In this document: positions 43,897 to 52,531 of the stretch, piece after piece
How the letters are laid out: every line of letters begins with the position of its first letter
Numbering within the stretch: the first letter of the stretch is position 1
Assembly: GCF_001458395.1 (NCBI RefSeq)
Contig: NZ_CYSR01000030.1
Span: 372,001 to 436,000 of the forward strand
Reading direction: 5' to 3'
DNA from: Leisingera aquaemixtae
GTDB lineage: Bacteria > Pseudomonadota > Alphaproteobacteria > Rhodobacterales > Rhodobacteraceae
Length of the DNA stretch: 64,000 nucleotides
Made by a program: the position numbers and the translations under genes
The notes under the pieces: generated by a model
The model's database searches: none
Told to the model about the DNA's origin: nothing
The model's input: the letters and a program-made list of their open reading frames with translations, nothing else

Positions 43897-44961
43897 TCAG
43901 TACTGATACCCGGGGGTCGAGGCCGACAGCGCCTGCTCCGCCTCATCCATCTCCGCAGCAATGCCGTCAAACAGCGGCGTCGAGAGATAGCGCTCGCCGG
44001 TATCCGGCAGCATCGCCAGAAGGACTGCCCCCTCCGGCGCCCGCTCCGCCACTTTGACCGCCGCCGCCAGGCTGCCGCCGCCTGAAATCCCGGTCAGAAT
44101 GCCTTCCTCCGCCGCCAGCCGCTTCGACCAGGCAATGCTCTCCTCACCGCTCACAGGCTCCAGCGCATCGAAATAGCCCTCGTCCAGCGCCTCCTGCAGC
44201 ACCAGCGGGATGAAATCCGGGGTCCAGCCCTGAATGGGATGCGGGTTGAAGGCCGGATGGGTCGCCGCAGGCTCGCCCTCCGCATTGCGCGCCTGCGCCT
44301 CACCGGACTGCACCAGCGCCGCGTTGGACGGCTCGCTCAGGGTGACCTTCAGATCGGGCCGCGCGCCCTTCAGCACCCGCCCCAGACCCGCAACCGTGCC
44401 GCCGGTGCCATAGCCCAGCACCACGTGATCCAGCCGCTCGCCCGCGAAATCCCCCAAGATCTCCCGCGCGGTGGTGCTCTCATGAATGTCGGCGTTGTCC
44501 TTGGTCTCGAACTGATGCGCCAGGAACCAGCCGTTGGCCTCCGCCAGCTCCTTGGCCTTCACCACCATGCCAACCGCCTTGTCCTCCTTGCGGGTCAGCA
44601 CCACCTTGGCACCCAGCATCCGCATCAGCCGCCGCCGCTCGACCGAAAACCCGTCGTGCATAGTAATCACCAGCGGATAGCCCTTGGCGGCACACACCAT
44701 GGCGAGGCCGATGCCGGTGTTGCCGCTGGTCGCCTCTACCACGGTCTGGCCGGGCTTCAGCCGCCCCTCGCGCTCCGCCGCCTCGATGATATTCAGCGCC
44801 AGCCGGTCCTTCACAGACCCCGCCGGGTTGAACGCCTCGAACTTCACGTAGATGGTCACATGATCCGGCGCGATGCGGTTCAGCCGGATCGCGGGCGTGT
44901 TGCCCACCGTTTCCAGGATCGAGCCATAGAGCCGCCCGCGGCCTTCGGTCGTGTAAATCAT
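43897..44961 (-). CDS. cysK: Cysteine synthase (O-acetylserine sulfhydrylase)
   Basis: The start ATG 44961 follows GGGGGACAG; 354 residues. The PLP Lys51 is in NPAGSVKDRLA, the substrate loop is EATSGNTGIGLAM, the phosphate-binding loop is GYGTGGTVAGLGR, and IPLVLQEALDEGYFDAL and GISGGGSLAAAVK follow as usual. It makes cysteine from O-acetylserine and sulfide. CysE, which makes O-acetylserine, is encoded next door on the same strand at 45265, about 300 bases upstream and behind its own terminator, so the two are neighbours but separately transcribed. The protein is about 30-40 residues longer than E. coli CysK. Confidence 0.93.
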   Translation of the reverse strand: MIYTTEGRGRLYGSILETVGNTPAIRLNRIAPDHVTIYVKFEAFNPAGSVKDRLALNIIEAAEREGRLKPGQTVVEATSGNTGIGLAMVCAAKGYPLVITMHDGFSVERRRLMRMLGAKVVLTRKEDKAVGMVVKAKELAEANGWFLAHQFETKDNADIHESTTAREILGDFAGERLDHVVLGYGTGGTVAGLGRVLKGARPDLKVTLSEPSNAALVQSGEAQARNAEGEPAATHPAFNPHPIQGWTPDFIPLVLQEALDEGYFDALEPVSGEESIAWSKRLAAEEGILTGISGGGSLAAAVKVAERAPEGAVLLAMLPDTGERYLSTPLFDGIAAEMDEAEQALSASTPGYQY

Positions 44962-45187
44962 GGTCTGTCCCCCAAATAGAAACTGCAGAAAAAGAAGCTG
45001 TTGCCCCGGACTATGCGCCCCGGCGCAACCGGGTTCAAGCCAGCCCGCCAAGGCTGCCATCAAATAAGACCGCCCTCCGCCCGGCGCGCCAGTCTGCGGA
45101 ACCGCAGGCTGCCCCGCCCCCGGGGAAAGGATCAACAGCCTCCCCCAACCCTCTATACAGAAACATTATTTCCTGCCGGAGAAGGCA

Positions 45188-45240
45188 GTAAAAAAGGGCG
45201 CATTCCGCGCCCCTTTCATCTTTCCAAAAATACTCAAAAT
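45188..45240 (-). terminator. Intrinsic terminator of cysE with conserved leader
   Basis: On the minus strand TTGGAAAGATGAAAGGGG runs into a GGGCGC/GCGCCC hairpin and a TTTTTT tract, about 25 bases after the cysE stop. Confidence 0.85.
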
Positions 45241-45264
45241 GCGGCGCGGCCCGCGGCGCATCCC

Positions 45265-46077
45265 TCAGTCGGAGCCGTTCGGAAACCGCTGGTCCATGCT
45301 GACCGAGGGCTGATCGCAGCCCGCCTCGCCGACGATGCGCGCCGGAATGCCCGCCACGGTTTTGCACGGCGGCACCTCCGACAACACCACCGACCCGGCG
45401 GCAATGCGGCTGCAATGGCCGACCTTGATATTGCCCAGCACCTTGGCGCCGGCGCCGATCAGCACCCCGTCGCCGATCTTCGGATGCCGGTCCTCTTCCT
45501 CCTTGCCGGTGCCGCCCAGCGTCACCGAATGCAGCATCGACACGTTGTCGCCCACCACCGCAGTCTCGCCGATGACGATGGAATGGGCATGGTCGATCAT
45601 GATCCCCTTGCCGATCACCGCCGCCGGATGGATATCGACACCGAAGATCTCGGAAATCCGCATCTGGAAGAAATACGCCAGATCCCAGTCGCCCTGCTGC
45701 CACAGCCAATGGCCGATCCGGTAGGCCTGCACCGCCTGATACCCCTTGAAATAGAGGATCGGCTGCAGCAACCGGTGGCAGGCCGGATCGCGCTCATAAA
45801 CCGCCATCAGGTCGGCGCGCGAGGCTTCCACGATGCCGGGGTCGGCCTCATAGGCGGCATCGACGATCTCCCGCAGGATGGTCATCGACATCTCGTTGGA
45901 GCACAGCTTGGCGGAAATCCGGTAGGACAGCGCCTTCTGCAGCGATTTATGGTGCAGGATACAGGCATGGATCAGCCCGCCCATCAGCGGCTGCGAGTCG
46001 ACAGCGTCCTGGGCTTCCTTGGTGATCCGGTCCCAGACGGGATCCAGCGAGGCGACGGCGTGCTGCGTTTTGAACAT
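45265..46077 (-). CDS. cysE: Serine O-acetyltransferase
   Basis: The 270-residue enzyme acetylates serine with acetyl-CoA, the first committed step of cysteine synthesis, and in many bacteria binds CysK. The helical N-terminal domain (about 1-140) precedes the left-handed beta-helix with hexapeptide repeats: FGVDIHPAAVIGKGIMIDH, VIGETAVVGDNVSMLHSVTLGG and GAGAKVLGNIKVGHCSRIAAGSVV. The catalytic His residues are present (DHAH, LHSVTLGG). The start follows GAGAAAGGATG. The C-terminal tail ends in an acidic, aromatic-free SNGSD rather than the usual Ile, so binding to CysK may be weak. Confidence 0.94.
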   Translation of the reverse strand: MFKTQHAVASLDPVWDRITKEAQDAVDSQPLMGGLIHACILHHKSLQKALSYRISAKLCSNEMSMTILREIVDAAYEADPGIVEASRADLMAVYERDPACHRLLQPILYFKGYQAVQAYRIGHWLWQQGDWDLAYFFQMRISEIFGVDIHPAAVIGKGIMIDHAHSIVIGETAVVGDNVSMLHSVTLGGTGKEEEDRHPKIGDGVLIGAGAKVLGNIKVGHCSRIAAGSVVLSEVPPCKTVAGIPARIVGEAGCDQPSVSMDQRFPNGSD

Positions 46078-46170
46078 GGCGATGCATCCTTTCTCCGCTC
46101 AAGATAGCCATCTAAGGGCTTTTTCGGCAAACGCAAACCCGTGATGGGGTACATTTTCGTTATCGATGGA

Positions 46171-46262
46171 ACGCCGCCGCGCCGCCGCCGCAGGCAGGCG
46201 GCGCCACGCCCAACGGCTGGCCGGGCAGGTTTCCTGCCGGGTTCAGCGGGCGGGAGCCTCCG
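46171..46262. repeat. GC-rich palindromic repeat, copy 3
   Basis: CGCCCAACGGCTGG and GGGCGGGAGCC cores with internal hairpins (GGGCAGG/CCTGCC) match the layout of copies 1 and 2. It runs into the end of the minus-strand gene 46243-46551, whose last six codons (EAPAR and stop) come from the repeat's GGCTCCCGCC core. Confidence 0.55.
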
Positions 46263-46551
46263 CCTCCGCATCCAGCACCAGCGCCAGTTCCCGCAGCACC
46301 AGCCGGGTGCAGCCGAGATAGGCCGCGTCATCCAGAAACGGTTCTTCTGCCAGGGCACACCGCCGCGCCGCCGCGCTCAGGCTGCCGTCGCCCCAGCGCG
46401 GATGCAGCTGCCCGAGCATCCGGCAATGCGCCGCCGCCTCTGCCGCGCCGCCGAAAATGCGGCGGCACAGGCGCAGGCGGCCGCTCTCCGGCACCGCCAG
46501 CAGCGCCCGCGCCACCGCGGAGACATCGCCGGGCAGCACCGGGCGGATCAT
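46243..46551 (-). CDS. DUF7742-like protein at the end of the GTA operon
   Basis: The 102-residue helical protein (IRPVLPGDVSAVARALL, LRLCRRIFGGAAEAAAHCR, WGDGSLSAAARR) overlaps the gp15 stop by four bases and is therefore in the GTA operon. Small genes of this kind commonly follow gp15 in Rhodobacterales; no function is known. The spaced Cys and Arg residues and the acidic C-terminus give little further hint. Its final residues are encoded by a palindromic repeat, so the natural C-terminus may have been extended or replaced. Confidence 0.7.
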   Translation of the reverse strand: MIRPVLPGDVSAVARALLAVPESGRLRLCRRIFGGAAEAAAHCRMLGQLHPRWGDGSLSAAARRCALAEEPFLDDAAYLGCTRLVLRELALVLDAEAEAPAR

Positions 46552-49500
46552 TCCAGCACGGCCCGCACCGCAGGCCCGGCACCATACCGCGCCGACCGCT
46601 GCGCCACGTCCAGCACATCGCCCGCCTGCACCCCGTCCGCAGCCTGCGCCGCTGCCGGATAGGCCCAGCCCGGCGCGGCCACCGTCTCCTCCCGCAGCAC
46701 CGCGGTCCCGCGCATCACCCGGATGCGGTAGGATTCCGTCTCTTCGCCCAGCGGCACCTCGTCCAGGTCCCAGCTGTCGCCCTCGATCCGGGTGCGGCGC
46801 ACCCAGGCGGCGGCGATGTCTTCGCCCAGCGCGCCGCTCAGCCGCAGATGCACCGGCGCATAAGGCCTCAGGCCAATGCCCTCAAAACTCTCCTGCCGGT
46901 GCACATATGACGGATCCTCCAGCGCCCGCCGCGCAGGACCGATCCGGTAATGCCGCAGCCGGCGGCGCTGTTCCGGCGCCAGCTCCAGCTGCACCGGCGT
47001 GCCGTCCAGCAGCACGACATAAGACCCGGCAGGCCAGACCTCCGGCATCACGGCATCGGTCCCCTGCTGGCCGCGCAAGCGCCCGCGCAGCAGGTAGGTC
47101 TGCGGCGCAATCAGCTCTGCCGCGCGGAACTGGAACAGCTCCCAGTTGCCGGGCGTGCCATCGCCGATGGCGGCCGCGTTGGCGCCGTTCAGCACCGCCT
47201 CAACGGTGCGGCTTTCCAGCGAGCCGGAGATCAGCTTCACCTGCAGATCCGCCCCCAGATCCCAGCGCCCCGCGCCTGCGGCCAACAGCGGCGTTTCCGT
47301 GACCCCGATCACCTGCCGCGCCGCGATCACCTGTTCCAGCGCGTAATTCTCATCCTCCTCCGAGCCATAGACCGCCACACTGCCGGGCCAGGCCTGCGCC
47401 GTCAGCGCCAGATGCGGCGCGTGCGGCACCTCATCGCCGCGCATCAGGGGCAGATCCAGGAACAGGGGCAGCACCGGCCCCGGCGCTGCAAAGGCGTTGA
47501 CGCCCGGCAGCTCCTCCGCCACCGCGGCCAGGTCATAGGTGCCGGGTTCAATCCGCACCGCCTCCGCCAGCTGCGCCTCAGCCTGTTCCACCCGGTCGAT
47601 GCGGTAGAGCTGATCGCCGCCCTCCAGCGGCAGCGACACCACATCCCCCGCGCCCAGATGCAGCATCGAGGGCGGCAGCTGGAACCGCAGCGTATCGCGC
47701 GAGATCCGCGCCTCGGCCAGCCAGCGGCCGGCCACCTGGCGCGCCTCGGCACCGGTCAGCGCCAGCGGCAGCTCGGTCTGGCTGACGGAATGGGTGGCCT
47801 CGTCAGGCATGACCGCCTCCACCGACCCGGCGGCATGGTCGCCGCCCCATTCGGTAAACCGGAGCCGCACCCGCCCCGCCAGCTCCGCCTCACTGGCGCG
47901 GGACAGCTCCAGCGTGCCCTCCAGCTCGCCGCTTTCGGCCAGATGCTCCAGCGCCAGCGTCTCGGCCCCGCTGCCGCTGCGCATCCGGAACTGCAGCGTC
48001 CCGCCGCGCTCCACCGCGTCGAACCCGAAGCGCAGCATCAAGGGCTGCAGCACCGCGCGCGCATCGCTCACATCCGGGTTCACATAGCCATGCACCACGC
48101 CGTGAAGCCGCGAGACGTCAAAATCCTCCAGCCCCGCGCGGCGGCACACCTCCGCCACCACCGAGGCCAGCGTGCGCTGCCCGGCCCGACCGTTCAGCCA
48201 ATGGCCGCGCAGGTAGTTTTCGCCGTCGGTCCAGATGTCCGCACGGCTGGGGAAGGCCGGGAACGGCCGCGCGTCCCAGGCCCAGACATAGGCGTTGGAC
48301 ATATCCAGCATGCGATCGCCGTATTCCTCCGAGACCGGGTTGTTGGCGTCCTCGCCCCAATAGCCAAGGATCGCGCGCAGGTAGTGGATCTGGATCAGAT
48401 CGTCGCGCAACCCGTTGGAATATTTCGGCAGTTTGGATTCGGAGCTTTTCGGATCGAGGAACTTGTTCGGCTGGTTGGTGCCCTTGTCGATGGCGGCGCA
48501 GCCCAGTTCGGTGAACCAGATGGGCTTGCTCTGCGGCACCCAGGCGGTGGGCGCGGCCTGACGCACCCCGCCGATCCGCTCATGGTGCTCCTGCATCCAC
48601 CAGTTGCGGATATCCTTGTAGCGCCAGATCCAGGCCTCCTCATGGGCGCCATCGGTGATCGGGGTGCGGATCTGCGCCGCTGCGGCCTCGGGCGAATGGT
48701 AATACCAGTCATAGCCTTCGCCGCCCTCCACATTGCTGCGCAGGTAGCCGAGGTCATAGATCGCGGGCACGCCGGATTGCGCGTCCAGGTGATCCTCCCC
48801 TTCGCGCCAGTCGCTGAGCGGCATGTAGTTGTCGATGCCGATGAAGTCGATGGTGTCATCCGCCCACAGCGGGTCGAGATGGAAATACCGGTCGCCCTCC
48901 GGCGACTGATAGCCCCAGTATTCCGACCAGTCGGCGGCATAGCCGATTTTGGTCTCCGCCCCCAGCAGCAGCCGCACCTCTGCCGCCAGGGCGCGCAGGG
49001 CTGCCACCGCCGGAAAGCCCGCGGCACCGCGGATCTGCGTCAGCGCCCGCATTTCGGAGCTGATGCAAAAGGCTTCCACCCCGCCCGCCGCTGCGCACAG
49101 CGCGGCATTGTGCAGGATGAAGCGGCTGAGGCTCCACTCCTGCGGCCCGCTGTAGGCGACCGTGCCATTCCCCACGGTGAAATCCGCCGCGGTGACGGTG
49201 CCAAAGAACGCCGCCACCTCCGCCTCCGCCGCCGCGGTGCCATCGGGCGAGCCGGGCTGCCCCGGCGCGGCAGAGAGCGTGATCCGCCCCCGCCAGGGCA
49301 GATGCGGCTGGCTGGCGCCGCCGGTCCAGGGATCGGGCAGTTCGTTGCCCTCGGCCTGGTCCATCAGGATGAAGGGGTAAAACATCACCCTGAGGCCCCT
49401 GTCTCGCATCTCCCGGATCGCCTGGGTCACCGAGGCATCGGCGGGCGTGCCGCCATACATCGGCGTGCCCTCCTGCGTCAGCACCTGCGCCGCGGTCCCG

Positions 49501-50462
49501 CGGGTCAGGCCGCTGACGCTCCAGGGCAGACTGCCCTCAGCCTCCTTATGCTCGACCTTCGGTGTCAGGGTGCAGCTGCCGCAGCGCAGGTCATCGCCGA
49601 ACCACGACACGATCAGCGAGGCCGCGCCGCAGGACGGCAGCTCCGCCTCCAGCGCGTTGAGCGAGGTCTTGAGGTCGCTCATCCCCGAGGGCGTATGCTC
49701 ATTGGCCGCCTTCGCATCGCCCGGGCCGCCGGAATACTGCACCGTCTGCGCGGCCAGCGCGAATTCGCCGGTGCCCGGCATCAGCGCCACGCCTTGCACC
49801 AGCTGGCCCAGATCCTGCGTATAGGTGCTGCTGTCCGCCTGCTCCGGCCGCAGCACGTCGAAGGAAAACTGCGGCACCCGGTTGCCGAAGCGCGACAGCT
49901 CCAGGTTCTCGAACACCACATAGGCCGTGCCGCGGTAGGCAGGCACCTGGCCCGCGCCCTCGACCGCCTCCATCACCGGGTCGGGCAGCTGGTCTTTTGT
50001 GCCCCGGTAGACGGTCATGTTCAGATCCTTGGGCGCCACCTCCTCCCCATCGGCCCAGATGCGGGAGACATGGGCGATTTCCCCCTCGCAGAGCGCAATC
50101 GCCAGCGACACCGAATAGCTGTAGCTGGTGACCTGCGGCTGGCTGGGCCGGCCCTTGCCGCCGCCGCCGCTGGTGGTGGAGGTTTCCAGGAACCGCGAGG
50201 ACCAGATCACCTGCCCGCCCAGCCGCATCCGGCCATAGACCTGCGCGACAGGGCTGCCCTCGCTGGACTGGGTCAGGCGGAAGCGGTCGACCTTGCCGGT
50301 CTCCACCGGGGCCGAGCCTGAGCCCAGCAGGCGTTCGTCGATCATGCGGCCCAGTGTGGCGCCCACCGCCCGGCCGATCACCGCGGACGAGAGGCCCGCG
50401 ACAGTGCCGCCGATTGCGCCGCCAACCGCCGCGCCTGCGGCAGAGAGAAGAATGGTTGCCAT
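46548..50462 (-). CDS. GTA gp15, baseplate megatron/host-specificity protein
   Basis: The 1304-residue protein begins with a Gly/Ala-rich hydrophobic region (SAAGAAVGGAIGGTVAGL). A TIM-barrel-like GTA domain spans about 430-750 (KIGYAADWSEYWGYQSPEGD, DFIGIDNYMPLSDW, KPIWFTELGCAAIDKG), a phage tail-type domain follows at about 790-960, and the C-terminus is beta-rich. In the R. capsulatus GTA structure gp15 forms the tip below the hub and contacts the recipient envelope. Its start overlaps the gp14 stop (TGATG). The length is typical and no frameshift is seen, so it appears functional. Confidence 0.92.
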   Translation of the reverse strand: MATILLSAAGAAVGGAIGGTVAGLSSAVIGRAVGATLGRMIDERLLGSGSAPVETGKVDRFRLTQSSEGSPVAQVYGRMRLGGQVIWSSRFLETSTTSGGGGKGRPSQPQVTSYSYSVSLAIALCEGEIAHVSRIWADGEEVAPKDLNMTVYRGTKDQLPDPVMEAVEGAGQVPAYRGTAYVVFENLELSRFGNRVPQFSFDVLRPEQADSSTYTQDLGQLVQGVALMPGTGEFALAAQTVQYSGGPGDAKAANEHTPSGMSDLKTSLNALEAELPSCGAASLIVSWFGDDLRCGSCTLTPKVEHKEAEGSLPWSVSGLTRGTAAQVLTQEGTPMYGGTPADASVTQAIREMRDRGLRVMFYPFILMDQAEGNELPDPWTGGASQPHLPWRGRITLSAAPGQPGSPDGTAAAEAEVAAFFGTVTAADFTVGNGTVAYSGPQEWSLSRFILHNAALCAAAGGVEAFCISSEMRALTQIRGAAGFPAVAALRALAAEVRLLLGAETKIGYAADWSEYWGYQSPEGDRYFHLDPLWADDTIDFIGIDNYMPLSDWREGEDHLDAQSGVPAIYDLGYLRSNVEGGEGYDWYYHSPEAAAAQIRTPITDGAHEEAWIWRYKDIRNWWMQEHHERIGGVRQAAPTAWVPQSKPIWFTELGCAAIDKGTNQPNKFLDPKSSESKLPKYSNGLRDDLIQIHYLRAILGYWGEDANNPVSEEYGDRMLDMSNAYVWAWDARPFPAFPSRADIWTDGENYLRGHWLNGRAGQRTLASVVAEVCRRAGLEDFDVSRLHGVVHGYVNPDVSDARAVLQPLMLRFGFDAVERGGTLQFRMRSGSGAETLALEHLAESGELEGTLELSRASEAELAGRVRLRFTEWGGDHAAGSVEAVMPDEATHSVSQTELPLALTGAEARQVAGRWLAEARISRDTLRFQLPPSMLHLGAGDVVSLPLEGGDQLYRIDRVEQAEAQLAEAVRIEPGTYDLAAVAEELPGVNAFAAPGPVLPLFLDLPLMRGDEVPHAPHLALTAQAWPGSVAVYGSEEDENYALEQVIAARQVIGVTETPLLAAGAGRWDLGADLQVKLISGSLESRTVEAVLNGANAAAIGDGTPGNWELFQFRAAELIAPQTYLLRGRLRGQQGTDAVMPEVWPAGSYVVLLDGTPVQLELAPEQRRRLRHYRIGPARRALEDPSYVHRQESFEGIGLRPYAPVHLRLSGALGEDIAAAWVRRTRIEGDSWDLDEVPLGEETESYRIRVMRGTAVLREETVAAPGWAYPAAAQAADGVQAGDVLDVAQRSARYGAGPAVRAVLE

Positions 50463-51001
50463 CAGTTCAGCTCCTTCGGGAAGTGAAACCGCGCCACGAT
50501 GCGGCGCTGCCAGGGCGGGCTCAGCGGGCTTTCGACAACCCCGTGGCCGGCGTATGCGTGGATGAAGGCGGGGCCTGAATTGACAACTTCCGCCTGGCCG
50601 ATAGGCCGGGCAGTGCCCGTCCGCCCCCCCGGGCGGGCACTTCGTTTCCGCCCGCGGCCAGGCATTGCCCTCGTCTCATTGCTGCCAGCCTGAGACTGCA
50701 CCCCCAGATGCTTGGCCACCGATCCTTCGCGCATGCGGAACAGGATCACGTCGCCGGGGGCAGCGTCTCGCAACGGCTTTGCCGTCAGATGCCGCGCCGC
50801 CGCCTGCCACAGCGCCTCGGTGCCCTGCGGCTCGGACCAGTCCATCGTGTAGGCGGGCGGAAGCTCCGGCTCGGCCCCGCACAGCTCGCGCCACAGGCCC
50901 CGGATCAGGCCCAGGCAATCGCAGCCCGCCCCCTTGCAGGAGGCCTGATGTACATAGGGCGTGCCGATCCAGCCGCGGGCAGCCTGCACCACCCGGCTCA
51001 T
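50462..51001 (-). CDS. GTA gp14, NlpC/P60 tail peptidase with in-frame palindromic insertion
   Basis: The start ATG 51001 overlaps gp13 (ATGA), giving 179 residues; usual gp14 proteins are about 145-150. The catalytic Cys is in GAGCDCLGLIRG at about 30-41, the His in VAKHLGVQS, and the third residue in FIHAYAGHGVVESPL. Between HLGVQS and VVNSGPAFIH lie about 35 extra residues rich in Arg, Gly and Pro (including PGRGRKRSARPGGRTGTARP), encoded by a palindromic repeat also found at 59.1 kb. Known GTA gp14 sits at the tail tip and is thought to cut recipient peptidoglycan. The insertion falls between two strands, so activity may survive. Confidence 0.88.
   Translation of the reverse strand: MSRVVQAARGWIGTPYVHQASCKGAGCDCLGLIRGLWRELCGAEPELPPAYTMDWSEPQGTEALWQAAARHLTAKPLRDAAPGDVILFRMREGSVAKHLGVQSQAGSNETRAMPGRGRKRSARPGGRTGTARPIGQAEVVNSGPAFIHAYAGHGVVESPLSPPWQRRIVARFHFPKELN
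50593..50672 (-). repeat. Palindromic repeat inserted in frame in gp14 (copy 5)
   Basis: On the coding strand of gp14 this stretch matches the intergenic repeat at 59091-59181 at about 51 of 61 aligned bases with one three-base gap, counted by eye. Both would translate with GRKRSARP in the same frame. The element holds GCCCGCCC/GGGGGGC and CCCGGCC/GGCC arms. Confidence 0.75.
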
Positions 51002-51885
51002 CGCCTGCTGCCCCCGGTGTTCACGCCCGACTGGCGCGGCACCGCCATCACCCAGTCCTCCCCCGGAATGTCGGGGAAACCCTGAAAGTTCAGCAGGTTG
51101 TTGAACTTCAGCCGGCAGCTCTCCAGCCGCTTGTCGCAACCCGCCTCCAGCCGCAGCGTATCACCAGGCTGCACCGCAGCGCGGGTGGGTTCCCACAGGG
51201 CGATTTTCCGCCCGCCCGCCGTGGACTGGTCGGCCTTGACCGCCGCCCACAGCCCCTGAGCCGCGCCGCTGAGGACCGTAAGCCGCCCGCCGGTGAACCA
51301 GTCCGGCTCAAACCCCGGCAAGGCGTCCCAGCGGAACACCTCGTTGCGCTCCACCTCTGCGGCGGCCAGCTCGGTGGCATAGCCGGGCGTCCCGAGGTCG
51401 AACCCGCAGGCGGCATCGCCCAGCACCGCGGTACAGGGTTTTTGATAGATCCGCCCCAGCGGCTGGTTCAACGCCTCCGTCAGCCCGCGCAGTTCCGCCT
51501 GAAAGGCGCCGCCGGCCCGGCGGATCTCGCCAATCGAGCCGCGGAACTGCAGCCAGCGCATTGAGACATCCTGCCAGTTCACCAGCCAGCAGCGTACCTC
51601 GGCGCCGTCGAAGCGGCCCGCCTCGATGTCCGCCTCGCGCACCGCGGCATCGCTCAGCACCCCCAGCGCCTCGGTGTTGTCGACCGACAGGCCGGTGGCC
51701 TGGCTCACCGCCCGCGCCGTCAGGCCGCTGCCGGGCTGAAACGCCAGCCCGTCAAAGCGCAGCACGCAGTCATGGTCGGTAAAGCCCAGCACCGCACCGT
51801 CGCGCCGCTCCAGCGCCCAGCAGCGGCACAGGGTGGTGATGCCGGACTTAACATGGGCCCGGAAGGCTTCGGACAGCCCGCTCAT
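50998..51885 (-). CDS. GTA gp13, tail hub protein (DUF2163)
   Basis: The 295-residue protein has the DUF2163 start (FRAHVKSGITTLCRCWALERRDGAVLGFTDHD) and a C-terminal Cys-rich part with TAVLGDAACGFDL and GCDKRLESCRLKFNNLLNFQGFPDIPG. In RcGTA, gp13 is the hub at the tail tip; its conserved cysteines may hold an iron-sulfur cluster, as shown for R. capsulatus. It overlaps gp12 and gp14 by four bases at each end, which suggests coupled translation. Confidence 0.93.
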   Translation of the reverse strand: MSGLSEAFRAHVKSGITTLCRCWALERRDGAVLGFTDHDCVLRFDGLAFQPGSGLTARAVSQATGLSVDNTEALGVLSDAAVREADIEAGRFDGAEVRCWLVNWQDVSMRWLQFRGSIGEIRRAGGAFQAELRGLTEALNQPLGRIYQKPCTAVLGDAACGFDLGTPGYATELAAAEVERNEVFRWDALPGFEPDWFTGGRLTVLSGAAQGLWAAVKADQSTAGGRKIALWEPTRAAVQPGDTLRLEAGCDKRLESCRLKFNNLLNFQGFPDIPGEDWVMAVPRQSGVNTGGSRR

Positions 51886-52514
51886 ACCCGCACCTCCACC
51901 ACCGGCACCGCCGGCGCCTCGCCCGCCTGGAACGAGGCGACGCTGGTCTGGATGCTGCCGGTGTCGAACCGCACCGGCACGTCGAATTCGAACCCCGCCC
52001 GGATGCTGAGACCCTTCTCCGGCGGATGCGCCAGGGTGATCAGACCGGTAGCGGTGTCCAGCTCGTAATCGACGCTTTCGCGCAGCTCGTCCTGGCCGAT
52101 CCCGACCCGCACCGTGCCCGCCACCGGTTTGGCAATCGGGCGCTGGTAGGTGAAGGCGCCCGAGCGGTAGGTCTTGGCCAGCTGAAAGGTCACCGTGGCA
52201 CCGTCGCCGGTCGCAACCACCTGATCATCAAAGGCAACCTCCGCGCTGGCGCGGGCGGATTTGTAATCGCTCCAGTCTTTCCAGCGGAAGCCGTAGAGCT
52301 GGCCCTGGCGGGCCTCGAAAAAGGCGATCAGCGTCTCGATATCCTCCAGCGCGCGCAGGCCCAGCCCCGCGTCATAGCGGCGGCGGGAGTGCGCCCAGGG
52401 GGTGTTGCGCTCCTCGAACCCGTTGGCCAGCGTCACCACATCGGTGCGCCGCTCCGGACCGCCGACAGAGCCGAAGCTGAGCGAAGCGGGAAATCGGACT
52501 TCGTGGAAATTCAT
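51882..52514 (-). CDS. GTA gp12, distal tail protein (DUF2460)
   Basis: The start ATG 52514 follows GGAGGGTAAC; 210 residues. DUF2460 features are visible: FHEVRFPASLSFGSVGGPERRTDVV, NGFEERNTPWAHSRRRYDAGLG and FFEARQGQLYGFRWKDW. In the RcGTA particle gp12 forms the ring between the tail tube and the hub. It overlaps gp13 by four bases and follows gp11 by 17 bases. Confidence 0.93.
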   Translation of the reverse strand: MNFHEVRFPASLSFGSVGGPERRTDVVTLANGFEERNTPWAHSRRRYDAGLGLRALEDIETLIAFFEARQGQLYGFRWKDWSDYKSARASAEVAFDDQVVATGDGATVTFQLAKTYRSGAFTYQRPIAKPVAGTVRVGIGQDELRESVDYELDTATGLITLAHPPEKGLSIRAGFEFDVPVRFDTGSIQTSVASFQAGEAPAVPVVEVRV

Positions 52515-52531
52515 CGTGTTACCCTCCATTC

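Noticed and set aside
46950-50321. Open frame of about 1123 codons opposite gp15
   Set aside because: gp15 on the minus strand has recognisable domains and the operon overlaps. The plus-strand frame is a composition artefact.
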